12,669 nt of DNA from Anaerolineae bacterium (GTDB lineage: Bacteria > Chloroflexota > Anaerolineae > Promineifilales > Promineifilaceae): assembly GCA_014879345.1 (NCBI GenBank), contig JACSSI010000057.1:1-12669 (forward strand), read 5' to 3'. Below the pieces are notes generated by a model. The model was given only the letters and a program-made list of their open reading frames with translations, was not told the DNA's origin and made no database searches. The position numbers and the translations under genes are program-made. How positions within the stretch are numbered: position 1 is the first letter of the stretch; each line of letters starts with the position of its first letter. Below are positions 6,980 to 12,669 of this stretch, piece after piece.

Positions 6980-7459
6980 ATGATATACGTGTGGCCTGTT
7001 GCTGTTTTGACGTTGATTTATCTGGTGTTGACCTCTAACTTTACCCTAAACAATATTGTGGCGGGTATGGTGGTGGCGGTGATTGTGTTGCTGCTGTTCC
7101 GACCTCAGTCTGGGAATTTGGCATGGAAACGGCTGCCAACGGCCGTTTTGGCATCCATCAAATACATCATCCGGCTCATGGTCGATTTGCTCGTTAGCGG
7201 CATCCAGGTGGCACGGATTGTACTCAGTCCGTCTATGCCTATTAACCCGGGCATTATCGCCATTCCCACCCGCTGCGAGAGCGATTTGAGCCGGGCTTTA
7301 AGCGCCCATGCCATCACCCTGACCCCTGGCGAAATGGTGGTGGAAATCAGTGAAGATGGCATCATGTACACTCACATGCTTGACGTGACGGATGCCGATG
7401 AGCATGTGCGCGAAGCACAGGAAATGCGGGAAACGATGTTGAAGAAGATATTTGAATAG
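6980..7459 (+). CDS. mrpE: Mrp antiporter subunit MrpE
   Basis: MnhE-family subunit of the Mrp antiporter, 159 residues from the ATG at 6980. Two or three helices lie at the N-terminus (about 4-19, 24-41 and a weaker one near 60-82). A cytoplasmic domain follows, with the family signature ITLTPGEMVVEISEDG (112-127) and then MLDV. MrpE is needed for assembly or activity of the complex in characterised systems and has no ion-path residues of its own. An in-frame TTG at 6971 was rejected in favour of the ATG, which has a weak TAAGG (6964-6968) 11 bases upstream. The stop codon TAG (7457-7459) is part of the next repeat, so gene and hairpin abut with no spacer. One decamer (7138) encodes Thr-Ala-Val. 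Confidence 0.93.
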   Translation: MIYVWPVAVLTLIYLVLTSNFTLNNIVAGMVVAVIVLLLFRPQSGNLAWKRLPTAVLASIKYIIRLMVDLLVSGIQVARIVLSPSMPINPGIIAIPTRCESDLSRALSAHAITLTPGEMVVEISEDGIMYTHMLDVTDADEHVREAQEMRETMLKKIFE

Positions 7460-7461
7460 TG

Positions 7462-7510
7462 CGTAGAGCGTAGTACGTAGAAAAATACGCACTACGTACT
7501 ACGCTCTACG
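7462..7510. repeat. GTAG-heptad hairpin, copy 3 (mrpE-mrpF gap)
   Basis: CGTAGAGCGTAGTACGTA (7462-7479) pairs perfectly with TACGTACTACGCTCTACG (7493-7510) in an 18-bp stem with a 13-base loop. The second heptad differs from copies 1 and 2 (GTAGTAC instead of GTAGTGC), and the opposite arm carries the matching change. TAGTGCGTA (7457-7465), which includes the mrpE stop, could instead pair with TACGCACTA (7486-7494), giving an alternative register. The stem ends 15 bases before the mrpF ATG. Confidence 0.9.
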
Positions 7511-7525
7511 TTTTAAGAGTCCGTT

Positions 7526-7801
7526 ATGAAAGACGTGTTACAAATTGTGCTCTATAGTTCATTGTTCATCCACTTGCTGTTAACGGCCGTTGCCGTATGG
7601 CGCGTATGGCGTGGTGAAAATGTGGTAGACCGGCTGGTTGGCGTGGAGCTGGTAACGACACTGGTATTGGCTATGCTGGTGCTGGTCTCGCTGATTGAAC
7701 AAGACAGCATCTATATTGATGTGGCGCTGGCGCTCGCCGCGTTGGGCTTCATCGGCACAATCGCGTTGGCAAAATATGTAGCAGATGAGAAACTATTTTA
7801 A
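7526..7801 (+). CDS. mrpF: Mrp antiporter subunit MrpF
   Basis: MnhF-family subunit, 91 residues, with three predicted helices (about 5-25, 36-56 and 63-85). The signature ENVVDRLVGVEL (31-42) has the conserved Asp35-Arg36 pair. The third helix carries YIDVALALAALGFIGTIALAKY with Asp65, matching the family's usual pattern. In the Mrp complex MrpF packs with MrpE and MrpG in the small-subunit part. An AAGAG (7515-7519) 6 bases before the ATG is a possible weak ribosome site. A decamer at 7582-7591 encodes Thr20-Ala21-Val22 inside the first helix. Length is standard. Confidence 0.94.
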   Translation: MKDVLQIVLYSSLFIHLLLTAVAVWRVWRGENVVDRLVGVELVTTLVLAMLVLVSLIEQDSIYIDVALALAALGFIGTIALAKYVADEKLF

Positions 7802-7807
7802 TGTGGC

Positions 7808-7888
7808 AGAGTTGCCTGGTTGCAGAGTGGCAAGGTCGCAAAGGTGCGCGTTACCTCAGTATCCTGCAACCTTGCAACTTGCAACTCT
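7808..7888. repeat. TTGCAAC-type hairpin (mrpF-mrpG gap)
   Basis: AGAGTTGC (7808-7815) pairs with GCAACTCT (7881-7888), and inside it GGTTGCAG (7818-7825) pairs with CTGCAACC (7864-7871), forming a long imperfect stem. The right arm is a tandem run of TGCAACC/TGCAACT units with a 7-8 base period. The element fills almost the whole 94-base gap and ends 7 bases before the mrpG ATG. It is unrelated in sequence to the GTAG-heptad copies but has the same architecture. Confidence 0.75.
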
Positions 7889-7895
7889 TTAAATT

Positions 7896-8216
7896 ATGGA
7901 AACAATCTTTCAACTAATCGCTATTATCGCCATCACTGTCGGCACCTTTTTCTCGATTGTAGGGGTGCTGGGCATGGTGCGCTTGCCAGATGTGTATGCG
8001 CGGCTTCATGCCACGGGCAAAGTAGGCGTATTTGGCGTGGTGCTGCTCCTGGTGGCGGCGGTAGTGTGGACGCCGCTGGGGTGGGCGCGGGCGCTGCTTT
8101 TGATTGCCTTGCTGATGGTGGCCGGGCCGGTGGTGGCGCATGCCTTATCGTCGGCAGCATACCGTATTGGCATTCCCATGAAGCGCCCGGTGCGCAACGA
8201 TCTGGAGCAGAAGTGA
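7896..8216 (+). CDS. mrpG: Mrp antiporter subunit MrpG
   Basis: MnhG-family subunit, 106 residues, with three predicted helices (about 5-27, 43-59 and 66-86). The family signature is clear: GVLGMVRL (23-30) followed by PDVYARLHATGK (31-42). It is the last canonical gene of the operon, so the complex is complete: A and B fused, then C to G. The ATG at 7896 has no Shine-Dalgarno and sits 7 bases after a hairpin, like mrpC and mrpD. The C-terminus (KRPVRNDLEQK) is short and charged, which is normal. Confidence 0.94.
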   Translation: METIFQLIAIIAITVGTFFSIVGVLGMVRLPDVYARLHATGKVGVFGVVLLLVAAVVWTPLGWARALLLIALLMVAGPVVAHALSSAAYRIGIPMKRPVRNDLEQK

Positions 8217-8247
8217 AATTTTTGGTATGATTCAGGCAGTGAAAGAA

Positions 8248-8303
8248 TGAAGATAAAAAGATTAAAGATTACAGCGGATTCCTCATTCAATTTTTAATCT
8301 TCA
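8248..8303. repeat. AT-rich hairpin between mrpG and the small membrane gene
   Basis: AAGATTAAAGATT (8258-8270) pairs with AATTTTTAATCTT (8289-8301) through 13 positions with one G-T wobble. A competing register pairs TGAAGATAAAAA (8248-8259) with TTTTTAATCTTCA (8291-8303) with one bulged base. The left arm has an AGATTAA heptad period. Neither stem is GC-rich or followed by a U-tract, so termination is unlikely and the next gene may be co-transcribed with mrpG. Confidence 0.6.
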
Positions 8304-8314
8304 ATTATTATTTT

Positions 8315-8320
8315 GGAGGT
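8315..8320 (+). promoter_or_regulatory. Perfect Shine-Dalgarno for the 59-residue membrane protein
   Basis: GGAGGT lies 6 bases before the ATG at 8327. It is the strongest ribosome site in the window and contrasts with mrpA, mrpC, mrpD and mrpG, which have none visible. It fixes the start of the short gene and is a main reason to believe the gene is real. Confidence 0.8.
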
Positions 8321-8326
8321 GGTGGT

Positions 8327-8506
8327 ATGAGCGAAATGGAACAAGATGTTCAAGATTTGGAATTGAAGCAGTTTAGTAAATTGCCAAGTGGCTGGCAGCG
8401 TGTGATTATCGCAGTGATTTTTGTGGTAATTCTTGTCGGTATTGTTTTGTTAAAGCAGATGATCAAGACGGAGGAAGATGTCCGTCATGATGAGGATGCG
8501 CTTTAG
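8327..8506 (+). CDS. Small single-pass membrane protein, unknown function
   Basis: A 59-residue open frame from the ATG at 8327 to the TAG at 8504-8506. The N-terminal 21 residues are acidic and amphipathic (MSEMEQDVQDLELKQFSKLP). A single hydrophobic helix spans about residues 26-42 (VIIAVIFVVILVGIVLL), flanked by Trp23, Arg25 and Lys43. The tail (KTEEDVRHDEDAL) is strongly acidic. A perfect Shine-Dalgarno and normal codon use support expression. I recognise no family. It follows mrpG in the same direction after 110 bases that contain no clear terminator, and a terminator comes right after it, so it is probably the last gene of the mrp transcript. It could be an accessory or regulatory subunit of the antiporter, but only its position says so. 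Confidence 0.7.
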   Translation: MSEMEQDVQDLELKQFSKLPSGWQRVIIAVIFVVILVGIVLLKQMIKTEEDVRHDEDAL

Positions 8507-8537
8507 TTTTTGAGAAATTGCTTTAGAAAGTTGATAT

Positions 8538-8571
8538 AAAACGGCCGTTTTCAGCAGATAACGGCCGTTTT
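8538..8571 (+). terminator. Intrinsic terminator made of two AACGGCCGTT decamers
   Basis: AAAACGGCCGTT (8538-8549) pairs perfectly with AACGGCCGTTTT (8560-8571), a 12-bp stem with a 10-base loop, ending in a run of four T. Each arm is itself a self-complementary decamer, so two small hairpins or one larger hairpin can form. Position and direction suit the end of the mrp and small-gene transcript. A weak TTGAGA/TATAAA pair lies just upstream (8510-8540), but its 19-base spacing makes it doubtful as a promoter for the next gene. Confidence 0.6.
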
Positions 8572-8588
8572 GCGTGATTTAGGTACGT

Positions 8589-11500
8589 ATGAATAAATTT
8601 AGACCCCATCTCACCCCATCCCTTAAATCTGGCCTGGCCTATGGCGGTGGTTTAGCCCTCGGCAACCTGATTGCCGTTCTGATTTTTAACATCATCTCAT
8701 TAGAGAATTTTTCGCCAGGTAATGATGCGCTCCGGCTCGTAGTTGGTGTGCTGCTGGCCTTTGTCATTGCTGGTTTTGGCGCAGGGGTGGGCGCAGCGAT
8801 TGGCGGCAAGACACTGCCTGTGGTCGATCCACCACGTGGCAAATGGGAATATGCCTGGAAAAGCGGTCTGATTCTGGGACTTTTTTACGGGTTGCTGCTG
8901 TTTCCAATTGCGCTGGCATTGACGCTCTTTTCCTTTTACAACATTGGCGACATTCCGGTCAGATTGTTCATGTTTTTGTTTGCCATTGTGGGGGCGCTGT
9001 TTGGCTTGCTCTTTGGCCTCGCTTTTGGCGGCTGGACAGTTGGTATCCGGCGTGTATGGCGGGTGGCAGGGTATGCAGTATTGGGGTTTGGTCTGGGTGG
9101 CCTGGCGCTGGGCGCAGGCATGTATTTTTTCGTCTACTCCTTCAATTTTGGAGAGTTTTCCTTAACGGGGCGGATTGCCATTCTGCTTGGTTTGTTTGTT
9201 TTTGGGTTGGCAGGCGGCATCGCCGTGGCAATGGCTTATGCCCGCTATGCCGCTGAACCCCACCATGCCGACAAACCGATATTCGCCTGGTTGACACCAG
9301 TCTGGCGCTGGGTCATTGTCATTGGTCTGGTGGTTGCCATCTTGGTATTTGGCGTGCGCCCACTCATGAATGTGGTGCGGTCTGTTTTGCAGCCGCAGGA
9401 TGCACATTTAGATACCGTGTTGGTATCTGAGACGGTCGGCACGCATTGGCTTGATCCAGTTGAACTGTCGAGCGGATTTGGTTTGGGCAAGGCGACTGAA
9501 GCCCAAATTGATGTGACGGATGATGGACAAGTTGGGCTGGTCTGGCTAATGGCTGATGGCATTGGCTATTTGACTGGGGTATGGGATGTTTCGGCTAAGA
9601 TGGTAACGTGGCAAGAGCCACTTACTATTTCAACCGAAGTTGGTGCTGAAACCCCGCAGATTGCCATCGACAGCCAGGGTGTGGCTCATGTGGCGTGGGC
9701 GCAAGCGGGCGAAATTTATTACGCTTCCTGTGGGGACGCTGGTTGTACGGAATCTGAAATGGTCACTTCTCTGTCATTTGCCTGTGCGCCTGAGGCTGAA
9801 GTGCACACCGCTCCCACGATTACGGTCAATGGGGCTGACATGCTGCTACTGGTATGGGAAACGGATACAGGGGCGCTACCTATGGTGCAGTGGCTTGCTG
9901 GTGATTCACCGTTAACGGCCGTTCCCGCATGTGTGCCGGTTGGTGATGAGCTAACGGCCGTTCGCCAGCCGCGTGTATCTTCGGCAGAAGACGGCCGTTT
10001 TGGCCTCGTTTTTACCGCTGGCATTAATGCGGAAAGTCTTGTCCACGGCGCGGTGCTGACAAGTGGCTGGAGCGAAATGGTGGAATTGGGAAACGGCCGT
10101 TATCCCGAAATCTCATTCGACAACAACAACGAAGCCCATGCCATTTGGTGTCACGTCGATGGTCTCGCCTATTGGCATTATGGTGAAGCCTCCCAATCCT
10201 TAGGTTTGCCTTGCCTCAATCGCCCCCAAATGGGCATAGACAGCAACGGCCATCTCCATGCCGTCTGGTATTCAGATAAAGTTGAGAGCGTGTTGGGCAA
10301 AGTCAGTTCAGAATTCGTGCTGTACGAAATTTCCCAATACGATGGCGGTTGGACACATCCCACCATTATCGACCGCGTCGGCAACGAATTCCAACCTGCA
10401 ATGGTCGTCGATAATGAGGGTACATTGCACATGGTGCGCACCGTCGGCAGTTTAGGTGAAGAAACCCTGCAATATCAGGCGCAAGTGCAATATTCTTGTG
10501 AAAATTACGAACTCTCCCGCCTGGCACAAGTGCTCTATGACGTGACACGGATGGAACAATACCGCGATCCAGACAGCCTTGTGCCGTATTGCCAAAACCG
10601 GTACGACAATTTAGTTTATACACCCAACGCCGATCCAGAATCGTATATCACACCTATTGAACCACTGGAAAATGGCGCTTACGATCAAATGGCACAGTTA
10701 GCCAGCACCGCCCGCTACGAAATTCTCCTCGCTACCATGTGGTACGATGATGATTACGCCGGTAAAAGCCCTGGCTATGTCATCGCTGAAACCGTTGCCG
10801 AATTATACAATCAAGTCAAAGCCAATCCTGAAAATTACCCGCGTGGCTTAACCGTGCGCATTTTGCTAGGCAATCCCCCTGAAATGGCGACCGGAGACTT
10901 TTCCGGTCAACTCTGGAGTGTGCTGGAAGATATTCGAGATGCTGGCGTGCCAGAAATGGTCAATGAGGAGATTGGCTGGAATCTGCAAGTAGCAGATTAC
11001 AAAGGCGCAGTGCCGCACAGCCATACCAAATTGTTGGTGGTGGATGGCAAAACAGCCATCGCTGCGGGCTACAATATGACCTATGAACATTACAGCTTAC
11101 TCCATCCATCTCGCAGGGGTGGCGGTCGTAATGATCTGGGTATCCAGGTAACAGGGCCAGTGGTCCAAGATTCTGTCGTTGCCTTTGATGAACTGTGGGT
11201 TGACTCTGATGAACGTACCTGCACCGATTTTAATCCCGCTTACGGTGTCTGGCAGGCCACCTGTTATGATTTCAAGGCAACTGGCGAACACGTGCCGGAA
11301 GTCATGAAATATTACATTCCAGAAAACGATGCGGCCACCGCTTTTTCCATGTTCCGCAACAATGTGCGCGATGAAGCAGATTGGCAAATCACCAATGCCT
11401 TGTCAGCGGCTGAGTCATCTATTGATACCATGCAGGTCAACTTTACTATGGAGTTGGTTTGTGACCTGAACATTCTCTATGATGTCTGCAACTTCAACGA

Positions 11501-11882
11501 AGCGCTGCCTTATATGGAAGGGCTTCTGGAAGGGGCTGAAAATGGAGCCAATGTGCGAATTCTCATCAAAGGTTCTCCCGTTGATGGCATTGAAAGTGGT
11601 GTGGCCGTTGCCATATTAGAAAATGAAATAAATAAACGCGGCTTGGAAGATAAGGTCGAGATCCGCTTTTTTGATGGCCCTATGCACTACAAATCCATCA
11701 ATATTGATGATGAGTTGGTGATCGTGGGCAGCCAAAACTTCCATTACAGCGCCATAAAACCGCTGAGTGGTCTTGCGGAATATAACCTGGGTGTTGTTGA
11801 TGAAGATGCTGTGGAACAATACAAGAGCCTCTTTGAATACCATTGGGAACGAGGATCATCCAAGGATAGAAACGTTGAATAG
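8589..11882 (+). CDS. Membrane-anchored propeller-repeat protein with a two-HKD phospholipase D domain
   Basis: A 1097-residue three-part protein. Residues 1-258 hold about seven Gly-rich helices (near 15-37, 46-72, 90-113, 122-148, 155-180, 192-218, 235-255); with the basic N-terminus inside, the rest would face outward. Residues 300-620 contain about seven repeats of the form PxIxIDxxGxxHxxW (near 304, 356, 409, 461, 505, 545 and 602), suggesting a beta-propeller like BNR/sialidase repeats. Residues about 670-1090 are a phospholipase D-type unit with both catalytic motifs: HTKLLVVD (His812, Lys814, Asp819) followed by GYN, and HYKSINID (His1033, Lys1035, Asp1040) followed by GSQN. Both HKD motifs are intact, so phosphodiesterase or phosphatidyl-transferase activity is likely; cardiolipin-synthase-like proteins are the nearest relatives I can name, and the substrate is unknown. 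AGG at 8581-8583 may serve the ATG. The gene overlaps the next by 8 bases. Confidence 0.9.
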   Translation: MNKFRPHLTPSLKSGLAYGGGLALGNLIAVLIFNIISLENFSPGNDALRLVVGVLLAFVIAGFGAGVGAAIGGKTLPVVDPPRGKWEYAWKSGLILGLFYGLLLFPIALALTLFSFYNIGDIPVRLFMFLFAIVGALFGLLFGLAFGGWTVGIRRVWRVAGYAVLGFGLGGLALGAGMYFFVYSFNFGEFSLTGRIAILLGLFVFGLAGGIAVAMAYARYAAEPHHADKPIFAWLTPVWRWVIVIGLVVAILVFGVRPLMNVVRSVLQPQDAHLDTVLVSETVGTHWLDPVELSSGFGLGKATEAQIDVTDDGQVGLVWLMADGIGYLTGVWDVSAKMVTWQEPLTISTEVGAETPQIAIDSQGVAHVAWAQAGEIYYASCGDAGCTESEMVTSLSFACAPEAEVHTAPTITVNGADMLLLVWETDTGALPMVQWLAGDSPLTAVPACVPVGDELTAVRQPRVSSAEDGRFGLVFTAGINAESLVHGAVLTSGWSEMVELGNGRYPEISFDNNNEAHAIWCHVDGLAYWHYGEASQSLGLPCLNRPQMGIDSNGHLHAVWYSDKVESVLGKVSSEFVLYEISQYDGGWTHPTIIDRVGNEFQPAMVVDNEGTLHMVRTVGSLGEETLQYQAQVQYSCENYELSRLAQVLYDVTRMEQYRDPDSLVPYCQNRYDNLVYTPNADPESYITPIEPLENGAYDQMAQLASTARYEILLATMWYDDDYAGKSPGYVIAETVAELYNQVKANPENYPRGLTVRILLGNPPEMATGDFSGQLWSVLEDIRDAGVPEMVNEEIGWNLQVADYKGAVPHSHTKLLVVDGKTAIAAGYNMTYEHYSLLHPSRRGGGRNDLGIQVTGPVVQDSVVAFDELWVDSDERTCTDFNPAYGVWQATCYDFKATGEHVPEVMKYYIPENDAATAFSMFRNNVRDEADWQITNALSAAESSIDTMQVNFTMELVCDLNILYDVCNFNEALPYMEGLLEGAENGANVRILIKGSPVDGIESGVAVAILENEINKRGLEDKVEIRFFDGPMHYKSINIDDELVIVGSQNFHYSAIKPLSGLAEYNLGVVDEDAVEQYKSLFEYHWERGSSKDRNVE

Positions 11883-12669
11883 GCAGCTAACCAGACGCCA
11901 GTTTTTAGTGGGTGGCGGTTTAGCATTGGCTGGCGCAGTCACTGCCACTACTGCTTATCTGTTGCTCAATGATGAGTCGCAGGAGCTGGTGGTGGAACAC
12001 GTTACGCTGCCGATTAAAGGGCTTGCGTCGTCGTTGGAAGGCTTCAAAATCGCGCAGCTCAGTGATTTTCATCTCTATCCCTATACCAGGCCGCCGCTGA
12101 TTGAAAAATCTGTAGCCATTGCCAATGCCTTGAAGCCTGATTTAACGGTACTGACGGGCGATTATGTATGGCATGATCTGGAAGCGATTTATGAGTTAGC
12201 GCCGATTTTGGCCGGTTTGAATGCCAAACATGGCCTCTACGCTGTTATGGGTAATCATGATCTGTGGACAAATGTGACTGTGATCAAGGATGCGTTTGCT
12301 GAATCGGGTGTGCCGTATCTCATCAATCAAGGTGTCACGATTACAGAAGGTAAGGGGAGCTTGCATCTGGCAGGGCTGGATGATGGTTGGAGCGGGGAGC
12401 CTGATTTGCAAGCGGCGCTGGTTGGTGCGCCAGCGGATGCGCCGGTGGTGTTGTTGATGCATGAGCCTGATTTGGCGGATGACTATTCGTTACATCCGCG
12501 TATGTCGTTGCAGCTTTCAGGGCATTCCCATGGGGGCCAGGTTCGTTTTCCCCGTTTGGGCGGGGCGCCGATTTTGCCTTATCTGGGGCGGAAGTATGAT
12601 TATCAATTGTATAAAGTGAATGATATGTGGCTCTATACCAACCCTGGCATTGGGGTGACGAATGAGCCG
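11875..12669 (+). CDS. Tat-exported calcineurin-like metallophosphoesterase (3' end beyond window)
   Basis: Partial gene, 265 codons to the window edge, resembling YkuE/YaeI-type phosphoesterases. All metal-binding motifs are present: SDFH (Asp64, His66), GD (Asp96), GNHD (Asn127, His128), HEPD (His196) and GHSH (His217, His219). The N-terminus has a twin-arginine signal, TRRQFLVGGG (Arg7, Arg8), then a hydrophobic stretch, so the enzyme should be folded before export and act outside the membrane. The start is a TTG at 11875, preceded by AAGGA (11862-11866) at 8 bases; no ATG fits. The start lies inside the last codons of the phospholipase D-like gene, which implies translational coupling. 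Probably only a few tens of residues or fewer are missing at the C-terminus. Substrates in the family include lipid and nucleotide phosphodiesters; the true one is unknown. Confidence 0.9.
   Translation, partial: MNRQLTRRQFLVGGGLALAGAVTATTAYLLLNDESQELVVEHVTLPIKGLASSLEGFKIAQLSDFHLYPYTRPPLIEKSVAIANALKPDLTVLTGDYVWHDLEAIYELAPILAGLNAKHGLYAVMGNHDLWTNVTVIKDAFAESGVPYLINQGVTITEGKGSLHLAGLDDGWSGEPDLQAALVGAPADAPVVLLMHEPDLADDYSLHPRMSLQLSGHSHGGQVRFPRLGGAPILPYLGRKYDYQLYKVNDMWLYTNPGIGVTNEP

Larger units (their letters stand above)
212..10101. repeat. Highly iterated decamer palindrome AACGGCCGTT, 17 dispersed copies
   Basis: Exact copies begin at 212, 308, 482, 1249, 3153, 3687, 4898, 5362, 5729, 5893, 7138, 7582, 8540, 8560, 9914, 9953 and 10092; a 9-base copy (ACGGCCGTT) begins at 9991. 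A given 10-mer is expected about 0.01 times in a window this size with equal base frequencies. Fifteen copies lie inside coding sequence and two form the terminator at 8538-8571. The coordinates given here are only the outer limits of the dispersed set. The pattern resembles HIP1 (GCGATCGC) of cyanobacteria, although the sequence is different. Confidence 0.95.

Noticed and set aside
4834..7510. Heptad repeats considered as a CRISPR array or tandem satellite
   Set aside because: The three copies lie in separate gaps with genes between them, are hairpins rather than direct repeats with spacers, and no cas gene is present.
1936..8216. Operon considered as a membrane-bound hydrogenase or complex I
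   Set aside because: Only antiporter-module subunits are present in exact Mrp order; no hydrogenase, NuoB, NuoC, NuoD, NuoH or NuoI homologue appears.
8510..8540. Promoter TTGAGA / TATAAA for the phospholipase D-like gene
   Set aside because: The spacing is 19 bases and the start would fall inside the terminator hairpin, so the support is too weak.
8843..9256. Plus-strand open frame of 137 codons in another frame of the 1097-residue gene
   Set aside because: It overlaps the membrane region of the longer gene in a shifted frame and shows no ribosome site or domain.

Overview
The window looks like a bacterial chromosome segment, most likely from the Chloroflexota (Anaerolineae or Ardenticatenia-like, possibly uncultured). 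This is an inference from three things: a Thr/Pro-rich lipoprotein with an aromatic C-terminal module of a kind I associate with Chloroflexota surface proteins, a fused MrpA-MrpB subunit, and a genome-style decamer palindrome (AACGGCCGTT) scattered through otherwise unrelated genes. No rRNA, tRNA, CRISPR array, integrase or transposase is visible.

Layout. Positions 18-1082 encode a lipoprotein. It converges, with a single base between the stop codons, on a GNAT acetyltransferase (1084-1527, minus strand). The divergent region 1528-1935 holds a probable leaderless GNAT promoter, a near-consensus sigma70-type promoter facing right (1602-1630), a candidate small RNA of about 115 nt with a long pyrimidine tract, and a strong intrinsic terminator (1714-1750). 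Positions 1936-8216 are a complete Mrp-type cation/proton antiporter operon in canonical order: mrpA fused to mrpB, then mrpC, mrpD, mrpE, mrpF and mrpG. A 59-residue single-pass membrane protein with a perfect Shine-Dalgarno follows (8327-8506), and then a terminator made of two AACGGCCGTT decamers (8538-8571). Positions 8589-11882 encode a 1097-residue protein with seven predicted membrane helices, about seven propeller-like repeats and a two-HKD phospholipase D unit. It overlaps by 8 bases a Tat-exported calcineurin-like metallophosphoesterase (11875 to the window edge).

How the genes work together. The Mrp proteins form one multisubunit membrane complex exchanging Na+ (or another monovalent cation) for H+. 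The small membrane protein is placed like an extra subunit or modulator, but this is only positional. The phospholipase D-like protein and the metallophosphoesterase are translationally coupled and both are predicted to act outside the membrane, suggesting a joint role on lipid or envelope phosphodiesters.

The most unusual signals are non-coding. First, 17 exact copies of AACGGCCGTT occur in 12.7 kb, resembling the HIP1 phenomenon of cyanobacteria; 12 of the 15 coding copies read Thr-Ala-Val. Second, a hairpin sits in every gap of the mrp operon and in the gap to the small downstream gene. These hairpins have different sequences, but most have arms built from about 7-bp tandem units. In the three copies of one family (4834, 5227, 7462) the two arms vary together, so pairing is preserved.
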